From Streptomyces cavernicola (GTDB taxonomy: Bacteria; Actinomycetota; Actinomycetes; Streptomycetales; Streptomycetaceae), in the NCBI RefSeq assembly GCF_029968035.1, contig NZ_JASCIQ010000003.1:62001-126000 (forward strand): 64,000 bases of DNA. Reading direction: 5' to 3'. How positions within the stretch are numbered: position 1 is the first letter of the stretch; the number at the start of each line of letters is the position of its first letter. Below, in pieces: positions 18,212-26,750 of this stretch. The notes under the pieces were generated by a model. It had not been told where the DNA came from, searched no databases, and saw nothing but the letters and a program-made list of their open reading frames with translations. A program made the position numbers and the translations under genes.

Positions 18212-19429
18212 TTACCGCGCCCAGCGCACGGGCAGGGTGCGGACGCCGCGGATCAGGAGGCCCGGCACCCAGGGCAGCTGGGCCTCGTCCGCGTCGAGGG
18301 CGAGGCCGGGGCAGCGTTCGAGGAGGGTACGGACGGCGATGCGGCCTTCGAGGCGGGCGAGCGGGGCGCCGAGGCAGTAGTGCAGGCCGTGGCCGAAGGC
18401 GATGTGGCCGCGGGCGTCGCGGCGGATCGTGAACCGGTCGGGTTCGGTGAAGCGCGCGGGGTCGCGGTCGGCGTCGGCGAGGGCGACGAGGACGACGGCT
18501 CCGGCGGGGATCCGGGTGTCGCCGATGGTGACGGGTTCGGTGGTCCAGCGGGGCAGGGCGGTCTCGACGGGGCCGTCGTAGCGGAGCATCTCCTCGACGG
18601 CGCCGTCGATCAGCCCTTCGGGGTCGGTGCGCAGCAGTTCCAGCTGGTCGGGGTGGGCGAAGAGGGCGCGCAGGCCGTTGCCGATGAGGTTGACGGTGGT
18701 CTCGTGGCCGGCGATGAGCAGGAGCAGGGCCATGCCGATCAGTTCGTCGCCGGAGAGCCGGTCGCCCTCTTCGTCGACGGTGTGGACGAGCCCGCTGAGC
18801 AGGTCTTCCTCGGGGTGTTCGCGTTTGGCGGCGATGAGTCGGCGCAGGTAGTCGACCACGTTGCGGTAGGCACCGGCGAGGAGGTTCTCGTCGGTGGGTG
18901 CGACGATCTCGTTGGTCCAGGCGTGGAAGGCGTCCCGGTCGGCGGCGGGGACGCCGAGGAGTTCGCAGATGACGGTCATGGGCAGCGGGAAGCAGAGGGC
19001 TGCGACGAGGTCGGCCCGCTCGGCGCCGTCGGCGAGCATCGCGTCGAGGAGTTCGTCGGTGATGCGTTGGATGCGCGGGGCGAGGGCCGCGATCCGGCGG
19101 GGGCTGAACTCGCGGGCGACGAGCCGCCGTAGCCGGGTGTGGTCGGGGGCGTCGCGCAGCAGCATGTGGGTGAGGGCGGGGCTTTCGGCATCCTCGGCGC
19201 CGAGGGGGTGCAGGGCCGGGTCGACCTTGCGGAGGTCCCGGGTGAGTCTCGGGTCGACGAGCGCGGACCGACAGGCTTCGTGTCCGACGATCAGCCACAG
19301 CTCCTCGCCCTTCGGGGTGCGCACGTGGTGCACGGGGCCTTCGGCGCGCAGCGCGGCGTACACGGGGTAGGGGTCGCGGACGAAGTCGGGGCCGAGGTCC
19401 TTCAGGTCGAGGGTCGGGGCGGGTGACAT
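18212..19429 (-). CDS. cytochrome P450 (CYP107-like bacterial class)
   Basis: 405 aa soluble P450. The heme loop reads FGHGLHYCLG with the thiolate Cys near 352. The I-helix is LLLLIAGHETTVN with the oxygen-activating Thr, the K-helix is VEEMLRYDGP (ExxR), and DAPDHTRLRRLVAREF is the substrate-recognition C-helix. I chose ATG 19429 because GAGGAG is four bases upstream; the longer frame to 19462 lacks an RBS. No ferredoxin, reductase or biosynthetic gene adjoins it, so redox partners must be encoded elsewhere. The substrate is unknown. It is divergent from the panE-like gene. Confidence 0.93.
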   Translation of the reverse strand: MSPAPTLDLKDLGPDFVRDPYPVYAALRAEGPVHHVRTPKGEELWLIVGHEACRSALVDPRLTRDLRKVDPALHPLGAEDAESPALTHMLLRDAPDHTRLRRLVAREFSPRRIAALAPRIQRITDELLDAMLADGAERADLVAALCFPLPMTVICELLGVPAADRDAFHAWTNEIVAPTDENLLAGAYRNVVDYLRRLIAAKREHPEEDLLSGLVHTVDEEGDRLSGDELIGMALLLLIAGHETTVNLIGNGLRALFAHPDQLELLRTDPEGLIDGAVEEMLRYDGPVETALPRWTTEPVTIGDTRIPAGAVVLVALADADRDPARFTEPDRFTIRRDARGHIAFGHGLHYCLGAPLARLEGRIAVRTLLERCPGLALDADEAQLPWVPGLLIRGVRTLPVRWAR

Positions 19430-19620
19430 GACGCTCCTCACGCTGCATACGGCTCGTCTCACCGGGACGCTACTCGCGGGACCGCCCGTATGCCGCTGTC
19501 TTTCGGCCGGGTCCGAAGTTTTCCGGCGGGCACAACTGGCTGGTTCTGCCGGGGAGTTGGTGCGTGTCGTACGGGACGGGGCGCGGCGTTCACGTCCTCG
19601 GCTCTGCCAAGCTGCACGGC

Positions 19621-20529
19621 ATGACGACTACTTCAACACCGTGGACCGTGGCCGTACTGGGACCGGGCGGGGTCGGTGGGCTCTGTGCCGGGCTGCTCGC
19701 GCGGGCCGGGCACCGGGTGATCTGTCTGGCCCGCAAGGAGACCGCCGATGTGCTGGCCGAGCAGGGCGTGACCGTGCGCAGCGGGGCGTTCGGGGACTTC
19801 ACCGCGCGCGTGGCGGCGGACACCGAACTGCGGGAGCCCGTGGACGCGTTGATCGTCACGCCGAAGGAGACGGGCCTGCTCTCCGCCCTGGAGCGGGTGC
19901 CGCGCGAGGCGCTGGGCGCGGGCCTCGTCGTGCCGCTGCTCAACGGCGTCGAGCATGTGGACGTGTTGCGGGAGCGCTACCCCGCCGAGCAGGTCGTGCC
20001 GGGCACGATCCGGGTCGAGTCGACGCGGGTGGCGCCCGGCGTCATCGAGCACGGCGGGCTCAACGCGCGGATCGAGCTGGCCAGTTCGACCGCTCCGCAC
20101 GCGCGCGTGGAGGCGTTCGCGGAGGTCCTGCGCGGGGCCGGGCAGCAGGTGGACGTGGCCGCGGACGAGACGGCGATGCTCTGGGGCAAGCTGTCGTTCC
20201 TGCTGCCGATGGCACTGCTCTCGACGCGGTACGGGGTGCCGGTCGGGGATGTGCGTACGGCGCACCGGGAACGGATGCTGGCCGTCATCGGGGAGTTCGC
20301 CGAGGTGGCGGGGGCGCAGGGCGCGCCGCTCGACGTACCGGCGCTGCTCTCGTTCGTGGATGCGGTGCCGGGGGCGACGCGGTCGTCGATGCAGCGGGAT
20401 GCGGAGGCGGGACGGCCGATCGAACTCGACGCGATCGGTGGGGCGTTGCTGCGGGCTGCGGGGCGGCATGGGGTGCCGGTTCCGGAGACGGCGGCGTTGG
20501 TCGCGGAGGTGGAGCGGTTGGGGGCTTGA
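19621..20529 (+). CDS. ketopantoate reductase family protein (2-dehydropantoate 2-reductase)
   Basis: 302 aa. The N-terminal Rossmann motif LGPGGVGGLCAGLLARAGH binds NADPH. DALIVTPKETG holds the family Lys, VVPLLNGVEH holds the conserved Asn, and ALLSTRYGVPVGD and SSMQRDAEAGRPIELDAIG form the C-terminal catalytic domain with the S-S-M-x2-D and E-x2-A-I signatures. It could be PanE for pantothenate synthesis, but Streptomyces carry several paralogues, so I withhold the symbol. ATG 19621 follows a weak CAAGCT -10-like box by seven bases and may be leaderless. Confidence 0.85.
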   Translation: MTTTSTPWTVAVLGPGGVGGLCAGLLARAGHRVICLARKETADVLAEQGVTVRSGAFGDFTARVAADTELREPVDALIVTPKETGLLSALERVPREALGAGLVVPLLNGVEHVDVLRERYPAEQVVPGTIRVESTRVAPGVIEHGGLNARIELASSTAPHARVEAFAEVLRGAGQQVDVAADETAMLWGKLSFLLPMALLSTRYGVPVGDVRTAHRERMLAVIGEFAEVAGAQGAPLDVPALLSFVDAVPGATRSSMQRDAEAGRPIELDAIGGALLRAAGRHGVPVPETAALVAEVERLGA

Positions 20530-20543
20530 GCGGCCGGGGCGGG

Positions 20544-20640
20544 AACTGGGGCTCCGCCCCAGACCCCGCTCCTCAAGCGCCGGAGGGGCTGGTTTTTAGG
20601 GGCGCGGGGAACTGCGCGACCAGCCCCCACGGCGCGGCAG
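20544..20640. repeat. dispersed intergenic repeats between convergent genes
   Basis: Two dispersed elements meet here. The CCGGCGCTTGAGGAGC core is on the minus strand (20568-20583), and GGGGCGCGGGGAACTGCGCGA is at 20599-20619. The second recurs at 33470. The spacer between panE-like and hisF also contains GC-rich inverted segments able to act as a bidirectional terminator. Confidence 0.7.
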
Positions 20641-20681
20641 CCGAAAAACAAGCGGGGCACGGGGCGAAGCCCCGAAGCCCC

Positions 20682-21437
20682 CTACCGCACCGGGTGGCCC
20701 GCCCCCCGCAAGGTCTCCTTGACCTCGCCGATCCGCAGATCCCCGAAGTGGAAGACCGACGCCGCGAGGACCGCGTCCGCGCCCGCGGCGACGGCCGGCG
20801 GGAAGTGGTCGAGGCGGCCCGCGCCGCCGGAGGCGATGACGGGGACGGTGACGTGCTTGCGTACGGCCTCGATCATCTCGATGTCGTAGCCGTCCTTCGT
20901 GCCGTCCGCGTCCATCGAGTTGAGCAGGATCTCGCCCGCGCCCAACTCGGCCGCCCGGTGCGCCCATTCGACGGCGTCGATGCCGGCTGACTTGCGGCCG
21001 CCGTGGGTGGTCACCTCGAAGGAGCCGGACTCCGTGCGGCGGGCGTCGACCGACAGGACGAGGACCTGGCGGCCGAAGCGCTCGGCGATCTCCCGGATCA
21101 GGTCCGGGCGGGCGATCGCGGCCGTGTTCACGCCGACCTTGTCCGCGCCCGCGCGCAGCAGCTTGTCGACGTCCTCGGCCGTGCGGACGCCGCCGCCGAC
21201 GGTGAGCGGGATGAAGACCTGCTCGGCGGTGCGGCGGACCACGTCGTACGTCGTCTCGCGGTTGCCGGAGGACGCGGTGATGTCCAGGAACGTCAACTCG
21301 TCGGCGCCCTCGGCGTCGTACACCTTGGCCATCTCGACGGGGTCGCCCGCGTCGCGCAGGTTCTGGAAGTTGACGCCCTTGACGACCCGGCCGTTGTCCA
21401 CGTCCAGGCAGGGGATGACTCGGACCGCCAGGGTCAT
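20682..21437 (-). CDS. hisF: imidazole glycerol phosphate synthase, cyclase subunit
   Basis: 251 aa TIM barrel. With HisH it converts PRFAR and ammonia to imidazole glycerol phosphate and AICAR. Catalytic segments are [17 protein letters not shown] (first Asp), [24 protein letters not shown] (second Asp) and [13 protein letters not shown]. The start codon overlaps the RidA stop (ATGA). It is the last gene of the his operon. Confidence 0.97.
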   Translation of the reverse strand: MTLAVRVIPCLDVDNGRVVKGVNFQNLRDAGDPVEMAKVYDAEGADELTFLDITASSGNRETTYDVVRRTAEQVFIPLTVGGGVRTAEDVDKLLRAGADKVGVNTAAIARPDLIREIAERFGRQVLVLSVDARRTESGSFEVTTHGGRKSAGIDAVEWAHRAAELGAGEILLNSMDADGTKDGYDIEMIEAVRKHVTVPVIASGGAGRLDHFPPAVAAGADAVLAASVFHFGDLRIGEVKETLRGAGHPVR

Positions 21438-21856
21438 GACTGATCGGGCTCCTCGTACGGGTCCCGGGCGCCGCCCAGGAAAGCTTCTAGTTCCACTTCG
21501 ACCAGGATGCGCGGGTCGACGAAGCCGGTGACGACCGCCATGGTCGTCACCGGGCGCACGGAGCCGAAGAACTCCTGGTGCGCCCGGCCCACTTCGTCGA
21601 CGTCCCGCGCATGGGTCAGGAAGAGACGGGTGCGGATGACGGACTCGGCGCCGATGCCGAACTCCCCGATCGCGTCGAGGGCGTTGGCGATGGCGACGCG
21701 GGTCTGCTCGTACGGATCGCCCTCGCCGTACAGCACCATCCCCTTGAAGGAGGTGGTGCCGCCGACCACGACCCGGTCGCCCGCCGCTACGGCGCGCGCG
21801 AAACCGAAGGCCTCTTCCCAGGGGCTGCCGCTCTGCACGCGTCGTACGTCGCTCAT
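21434..21856 (-). CDS. RidA/YjgF family protein within the his operon
   Basis: 140 aa. RidA proteins deaminate reactive enamine/imine intermediates such as 2-aminoacrylate. The fold is recognisable: [11 protein letters not shown], a [14 protein letters not shown] helix, [23 protein letters not shown], and [15 protein letters not shown], whose Arg matches the family carboxylate-binding Arg. The long open frame upstream is the shadow of priA. The start overlaps the priA stop and the stop overlaps the hisF start, both ATGA, so it is an integral part of the operon. Its physiological substrate here is unknown. Confidence 0.9.
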   Translation of the reverse strand: MSDVRRVQSGSPWEEAFGFARAVAAGDRVVVGGTTSFKGMVLYGEGDPYEQTRVAIANALDAIGEFGIGAESVIRTRLFLTHARDVDEVGRAHQEFFGSVRPVTTMAVVTGFVDPRILVEVELEAFLGGARDPYEEPDQS

Positions 21857-22581
21857 GACGACACGGCCTCCAGGGCCTCTTCCAGGGTGAAGGCCTTGGC
21901 GTACAGGGCCTTGCCGACGATCGAGCCCTCGACGCCGAACGGGACCAGCTCGGCGATGGCGCGCAGGTCGTCGAGGCTGCTCACGCCGCCGGAAGCGACG
22001 ACGGGGCGGTCCGTGGCCGCGCAGACGTTGCGCAGGAGCTCCAGGTTGGGGCCCTGCAGCGTGCCGTCCTTGGCGATGTCGGTCACCACATAGCGCGCGC
22101 AGCCCTCGGAGTTGAGGCGCTCCAGGGTCTCGTAGAGGTCGCCGCCGTCGCGGGTCCAGCCGCGGCCGCGCAGCGTCGTGCCGCGTACGTCGAGACCGAC
22201 GGCGATCTTGTCGCCGTGCTCGGCGATGACCTTGGCGACCCAGTCGGGGGTCTCCAGGGCGGCGGTGCCGAGGTTGACGCGGGTGCAGCCGGTGGCGAGG
22301 GCGGCGGCGAGCGTGTCGTCGTCGCGGATGCCGCCGGACAGCTCCACCTTGATGTCCATGGCCTCGGTGACCTCGCGGACCAGCGCGCGGTTGTCGCCGG
22401 TGCCGAACGCGGCGTCCAGGTCGACCAGGTGCAGCCACTCGGCGCCGGAGTTCTGCCAGGCCAGGGCCGCTTCGAGCGGGGAGCCGTAGGAGGTCTCGGT
22501 GCCGGACTCGCCGTGCACGAGGCGGACGGCCTGGCCGTCGCGGACGTCGACGGCGGGCAGGAGTTCAAGCTTCGGGGCCAT
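21853..22581 (-). CDS. priA: bifunctional HisA/TrpF isomerase PriA
   Basis: 242 aa TIM barrel. It isomerises ProFAR in histidine synthesis. In Streptomyces and mycobacteria the same enzyme also isomerises phosphoribosylanthranilate, replacing TrpF. The catalytic Asp residues are in [16 protein letters not shown] and [14 protein letters not shown], and [13 protein letters not shown] and [15 protein letters not shown] match PriA. No trpF occurs in the window although trpC, B, A and E do. I chose ATG 22581 (M-A-P-K), which shares a base with the hisH stop (TGATG), over a TTG one codon earlier. Confidence 0.95.
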   Translation of the reverse strand: MAPKLELLPAVDVRDGQAVRLVHGESGTETSYGSPLEAALAWQNSGAEWLHLVDLDAAFGTGDNRALVREVTEAMDIKVELSGGIRDDDTLAAALATGCTRVNLGTAALETPDWVAKVIAEHGDKIAVGLDVRGTTLRGRGWTRDGGDLYETLERLNSEGCARYVVTDIAKDGTLQGPNLELLRNVCAATDRPVVASGGVSSLDDLRAIAELVPFGVEGSIVGKALYAKAFTLEEALEAVSS

Positions 22582-23261
22582 CAAAGGGTTCCGATCCAGT
22601 TCTTAAGCAGCTGCGCTCCGGCGTCGCCGGACTTCTCGGGGTGGAACTGCGTCGCCCACAGCGCGCCGTTCTCGACGGCGGCCACGAACTTCTCGCCGTG
22701 CGTGGACCAGGTGACGAGCGGGGCGCGCATCGCCGGGTTGGTGATCTCCAGGGTCCAGTCGTGCACGGCGTACGAGTGCACGAAGTAGTAACGGTCGTCC
22801 GCAGAGAGGCCGTTGAAGAGCTCGGAGCCCTCGGGGGCCTCGACGGTGTTCCAGCCCATGTGCGGCACGACGTCCGCCTTGAGGGGGCCGACCGTGCCGG
22901 GCCACTCGTCCAGGCCCTCGGCCTCGACGCCGTGCTCGATGCCCCGCTCGAAGAGGATCTGCATGCCGACGCAGATACCCATCACGGGACGCCCGCCGGA
23001 CAGGCGCCGGTCGACGACCCAGTCGCCGCGCGCCTCCTTGAGGCCCTGCATGCAGGCCGAGAAGGCGCCGACGCCGGGGACGAGGAGTCCGTCGGCGTTC
23101 ATGGCCTTGTCGAAGTCGCGGGTGATCTCGACGTCGGCCCCGGCGCGGGCGAGGGCGCGCTCGGCGGAGCGGACGTTCCCGAAGCCGTAGTCGAAGACGA
23201 CGACGCTCTTACGTGCGGTGCTCGGCGTGCTTGCCGTGCTCGCCGTGCTTGCCGAGGTCAA
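22581..23261 (-). CDS. hisH: imidazole glycerol phosphate synthase, glutaminase subunit
   Basis: 226 aa class I glutamine amidotransferase. It feeds ammonia to HisF. The nucleophile is in [14 protein letters not shown] and the His-Glu pair in [22 protein letters not shown] is the N-terminal strand. I chose the TTG at 23261 because GGAGG lies seven bases upstream and the TTG overlaps the stop of the upstream small gene (TTGA). The GTG at 23267 would be one base from that RBS. The first ~15 residues are an AST/PST repeat not found in most HisH. Confidence 0.93.
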   Translation of the reverse strand: MTSASTASTASTPSTARKSVVVFDYGFGNVRSAERALARAGADVEITRDFDKAMNADGLLVPGVGAFSACMQGLKEARGDWVVDRRLSGGRPVMGICVGMQILFERGIEHGVEAEGLDEWPGTVGPLKADVVPHMGWNTVEAPEGSELFNGLSADDRYYFVHSYAVHDWTLEITNPAMRAPLVTWSTHGEKFVAAVENGALWATQFHPEKSGDAGAQLLKNWIGTL

Positions 23262-23422
23262 TTCCACACCTCCAGGCGCAGGACGCCCGCGACGATGCAC
23301 ATCGCGGCGCCGATGGACAGGAGCGTGATCAGGCTCTTGGACTGCTTCTGCTTCGCGAAGGAGTAGACCCCGCCGAGCAGGAACAGTCCGACGAAGAGCA
23401 GCAGGGTGGAGAGGCCGTTCAT
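23258..23422 (-). CDS. 54-aa membrane protein between hisB and hisH
   Basis: 54 aa, beginning [18 protein letters not shown]. Two hydrophobic stretches (about 3-20 and 31-48) flank a basic linker KQKQSKS, which predicts a helical hairpin in the membrane. The C-terminus is RLEVWN. The ATG at 23422 is three bases past the hisB stop, and the stop overlaps the TTG start of hisH, so the gene is translated as part of the his operon. It is too short for most gene finders. It has no role in histidine chemistry that I know. Confidence comes from the coupled position and clean membrane pattern. Confidence 0.75.
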   Translation of the reverse strand: MNGLSTLLLFVGLFLLGGVYSFAKQKQSKSLITLLSIGAAMCIVAGVLRLEVWN

Positions 23423-23425
23423 GGC

Positions 23426-24019
23426 TTACAGGGCGCCCTTCGTGGAAGGGAGGATGCCAGCGGCGCGCGGGTCCCGCTCGGAGGCGTAACGCAGCGCGCG
23501 GGCCAGGGCCTTGAACTGGCACTCCACGATGTGGTGGGCGTTGCGCCCGTACGGCACGTGGATGTGCATGGCGATCTGGGCCTGGGCGACGAAGGACTCG
23601 AAGATGTGCCGGGTCATCGTCGTGTCGTACTCGCCGATCATCGGCGCCATGTTCTCCGGCTCGGTGTGCACCAGGTACGGACGCCCCGAGAGGTCGACCG
23701 TGACCTGGGCGAGCGACTCGTCCAGCGGGACGGTGCAGTTGCCGAAGCGGTAGATGCCGACCTTGTCGCCGAGGGCCTGCTTGAAGGCGGCGCCGAGGGC
23801 GAGGGCGGTGTCCTCGATGGTGTGGTGGCTGTCGATGTGCAGGTCGCCCTCGGTCTTGACCGTGAGGTCGAAGAGGCCGTGGCGGCCGAGCTGGTCGAGC
23901 ATGTGGTCGTAGAAGCCGACCCCGGTCGACACATCGACCTTTCCGGTGCCGTCGAGGTTGATCTCGACGAGGACGGAGGTCTCCTTGGTGGTGCGCTCCA
24001 CGCGCCCGACGCGACTCAT
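23426..24019 (-). CDS. hisB: imidazoleglycerol-phosphate dehydratase
   Basis: 197 aa, the monofunctional dehydratase without a fused phosphatase domain, as in other actinobacteria. The metal-binding histidine motifs are [28 protein letters not shown] and [26 protein letters not shown] is also diagnostic. ATG 24019 overlaps the hisC stop (ATGA). Longer upstream frames are shadows of hisC. Confidence 0.97.
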   Translation of the reverse strand: MSRVGRVERTTKETSVLVEINLDGTGKVDVSTGVGFYDHMLDQLGRHGLFDLTVKTEGDLHIDSHHTIEDTALALGAAFKQALGDKVGIYRFGNCTVPLDESLAQVTVDLSGRPYLVHTEPENMAPMIGEYDTTMTRHIFESFVAQAQIAMHIHVPYGRNAHHIVECQFKALARALRYASERDPRAAGILPSTKGAL

Positions 24020-25137
24020 GCGCTCTGCTCCTGCTCCTTCTTGAGTTCGCGTACCGCATCGAGGAACGCGTCGTTCTCTGCCGGGGTTCCGGCGGTGACC
24101 CGCAGCCAGCCGGGGACGCCGTTGTCCCGCACCAGGACGCCGCGGTCGAGGATCTGCTGCCATACGTCGTGGGCGGCGCCCTCGCCCTCGAAGCGGCCGA
24201 ACTGCACGAAGTTCGCGTCGGACGCGGTGACTTCGTACCCCATCTCCCACAACTCGCGGACGATCCGGTCGCGCTCCTGCTTGAGCTGGTCCACGTACGC
24301 GAGCAGCGTGTCCGTGTGCTCCAGGGCGGCGAGCGCGGTGGCCTGGGTGACGGCGGAGAGGTGGTACGGAAGCCGCACCAGCTGCACCGCGTCCACCACC
24401 GCCGGGTCGGCGGCGAGATAGCCGAGGCGGAGCCCGGCCGCGCCGAAGGCCTTGGACATGGTGCGGGAGACGACGAGATTCGGCCGTCCTTCGAGCAGCG
24501 GGAGCAGCGAGGCCCCGTGGCTGAACTCGACGTACGCCTCGTCCACGACGACGAGGGACGGCTTGGCCGCCTGCGCCGCGTCGTACAGGCGCAGGACCGT
24601 CTCGGCCGGGACGGCGGTGCCCGTGGGGTTGTTGGGCGAGGTGATGAAGACGACGTCGGGCCGGTTCTCGGCGATGGCCTGCTCGGCGAGGTCGGCGTTG
24701 ATCGTGAAGTCGTCGTTGCGCGGCCCGGAGATCCAGCCGGTGCCGGTGCCGCGGGAGATCAGCGAGTGCATCGAGTACGAGGGCTCGAAGCCGATCGCCG
24801 TACGGCCAGGACCGCCGAAGGTCTGCAGCAGCTGCTGGAGCACTTCGTTGGAGCCGTTGGCCGCCCAGACGTGGGCGGCCGTGACCTCGTACCCGCCGGT
24901 GCGGGTGAGGTAGCGGGCCAGTTCCGTGCGCAGCTCGACCGCGTCCCGGTCGGGGTAGCGGTTGAGGTTGCGGGCGGCTTCCCTGACCCGCTCGGCGATC
25001 CGCTCGACGAGCGGCTCGGGCAGCGGGTACGGGTTCTCGTTGGTGTTCAGGCGTACGGGCACGTCCAACTGGGGTGCGCCGTAAGGGGACTTGCCGCGCA
25101 GCTCGTCGCGGATGGGGAGGTCGTCGATCCTGGTCAC
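24016..25137 (-). CDS. hisC: histidinol-phosphate aminotransferase
   Basis: 373 aa PLP-dependent fold-type I aminotransferase. The PLP Lys is in [36 protein letters not shown] and the N-terminal [14 protein letters not shown] are typical of HisC. It transaminates imidazole acetol phosphate with glutamate. The GTG start (V-T-R-I-D-D) overlaps the hisD stop (GTGA), and the stop overlaps the hisB ATG. Confidence 0.97.
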   Translation of the reverse strand: MTRIDDLPIRDELRGKSPYGAPQLDVPVRLNTNENPYPLPEPLVERIAERVREAARNLNRYPDRDAVELRTELARYLTRTGGYEVTAAHVWAANGSNEVLQQLLQTFGGPGRTAIGFEPSYSMHSLISRGTGTGWISGPRNDDFTINADLAEQAIAENRPDVVFITSPNNPTGTAVPAETVLRLYDAAQAAKPSLVVVDEAYVEFSHGASLLPLLEGRPNLVVSRTMSKAFGAAGLRLGYLAADPAVVDAVQLVRLPYHLSAVTQATALAALEHTDTLLAYVDQLKQERDRIVRELWEMGYEVTASDANFVQFGRFEGEGAAHDVWQQILDRGVLVRDNGVPGWLRVTAGTPAENDAFLDAVRELKKEQEQSA

Positions 25138-26483
25138 TTGGAGTCCGACACCTCCTCGCCCGGCACCTTCCAGTCGAACCTTGCCTTGATCGCGGCGCCG
25201 TGCGCCGGCAGGTCCTCGGCCTCGGCGAGGGTCACCACGTGGTGGGCGACGTCGGCCAGGGCGTCCCGCGAGTAGTCCACGATGTGGATGCCGCGCAGGA
25301 AGGACTGGACGGACAGGCCCGAGGAGTGGCAGGCGCAGCCGCCGGTGGGCAGCACGTGGTTGGAGCCCGCGCAGTAGTCGCCGAGCGAGACGGGCGCGTA
25401 CGGGCCGACGAAGATCGCGCCGGCGTTCTTGACGCGCTCGGCCACGGCGGTGGCGTCGGCGGTCTGGATCTCCAGGTGCTCCGCGCCGTACGCGTCGACC
25501 ACGCGCAGGCCTTCCTCCAGGCCGTCGACGAGGACGATCGCGGACTGCCGGCCGGCCAGGGCGGGCTTGATCCGGTCCTCGACGTGCTTGGTGGCGGCGA
25601 CCTGCGGCTCCAGCTCCTTCTCGACGGCCTCGGCGAGCGCCACCGAGTCGGTGACCAGGACGGCGGCCGCGAGCGGGTCGTGCTCGGCCTGGCTGATCAG
25701 GTCGGACGCGACGTGCGCCGGGTCGGCGGTGTCGTCGGCGAGGACCGCGATCTCGGTCGGGCCGGCCTCGGTGTCGATGCCGATCCTGCCGGTGAAGTAG
25801 CGCTTGGCGGCGGCCACCCAGATGTTGCCGGGGCCCGTGACCATGTTGGCCGGGGCGCAGCCGTCGGGGCCCGAGGTGCCGTACGCGAACATCGCCACGG
25901 CCTGGGCGCCGCCCACCGCGTACACCTCGTAGACGCCGAGGAGGGCGCAGGCGGCGAGGATCGTCGGGTGCGGCAGACCGCCGAACTCCTTCTGCGGCGG
26001 GGACGCGAGGGCGACGGACTCGACGCCCGCCTCCTGCGCCGGGACCGCGTTCATGATCACGGAGGACGGGTAGACGGAGCGGCCGCCCGGTGCGTACAGG
26101 CCGACGCGCTCGACCGGCACCCACTTCTCGGTGACCGTGCCGCCGGGCACGACCTGGGTGGTGTGCGGGGCGCGGCGCTGCTCGCGGTGGACGATGCGGG
26201 CGCGCCTGATGGACTCCTCCAGGGCCGCGCGCACCTCGGGGTCGAGCTCGGCGAGCGCCTGGGCGAGTGCCTCGGCGGGGACGCGGACCCGGTCGAGCCT
26301 GACGCCGTCGAACTTCTCCGCGTACTCGATCAGCGCCGCGGTGCCACGATGATGCACGTCCTCGCAGATGGGCCGCACCTTGTCCAGGGCGGCCGCGACG
26401 TCGAACTCGGCACGGGGCAGCAGGTCGCGCAGGGCTCCGCCCTCGGGGAGGGAGTCACCGCGCAGATCGATTCGGGAGATCAC
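25134..26483 (-). CDS. hisD: histidinol dehydrogenase
   Basis: 449 aa. It oxidises histidinol to histidine with two NAD+, using a bound zinc. Motifs are [51 protein letters not shown] (zinc Gln/His) and [19 protein letters not shown]. The GTG at 26483 (V-I-S-R-I-D-L-R-G) matches the usual N-terminus. The RBS is weak (GAGA). The frame continues upstream without recognisable homology. It is the first gene of the his operon. Confidence 0.97.
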   Translation of the reverse strand: MISRIDLRGDSLPEGGALRDLLPRAEFDVAAALDKVRPICEDVHHRGTAALIEYAEKFDGVRLDRVRVPAEALAQALAELDPEVRAALEESIRRARIVHREQRRAPHTTQVVPGGTVTEKWVPVERVGLYAPGGRSVYPSSVIMNAVPAQEAGVESVALASPPQKEFGGLPHPTILAACALLGVYEVYAVGGAQAVAMFAYGTSGPDGCAPANMVTGPGNIWVAAAKRYFTGRIGIDTEAGPTEIAVLADDTADPAHVASDLISQAEHDPLAAAVLVTDSVALAEAVEKELEPQVAATKHVEDRIKPALAGRQSAIVLVDGLEEGLRVVDAYGAEHLEIQTADATAVAERVKNAGAIFVGPYAPVSLGDYCAGSNHVLPTGGCACHSSGLSVQSFLRGIHIVDYSRDALADVAHHVVTLAEAEDLPAHGAAIKARFDWKVPGEEVSDSK

Positions 26484-26523
26484 GGAACCAATTCTCGCAG
26501 ACGCCCCGCGGGGGCGATCGCGC

Positions 26524-26540
26524 GTATCAATGGCTGATAC
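26524..26540. promoter_or_regulatory. perfect inverted repeat upstream of hisD
   Basis: GTATCA-ATGGC-TGATAC is an exact 6-bp dyad with a 5-bp spacer, 41 bp upstream of the hisD GTG. A TTGACC lies upstream of it on the minus strand (26547-26552), so the dyad would overlap the -10 region of a possible promoter. It could be a repressor site for the his operon. No regulator gene adjoins it. Confidence 0.4.
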
Positions 26541-26750
26541 AAGCCCATGGTCAACGGTGGGACGGAATTCGGGGCTCCCCGGAAGATCGGCTTCACGACT
26601 AGCGTTCGCCTCGTCACACAGCGGGCATGAGCTGCTGTGCGGCGCGCCGCGGACGGAAGGCGGCCGACGCCGCCGGGACGTACGGGGATGCACGGGGACG
26701 TACGGGGACACGCAGAGCGAATCCGGGAGTCACGGGGAGGGACCGCAGCA

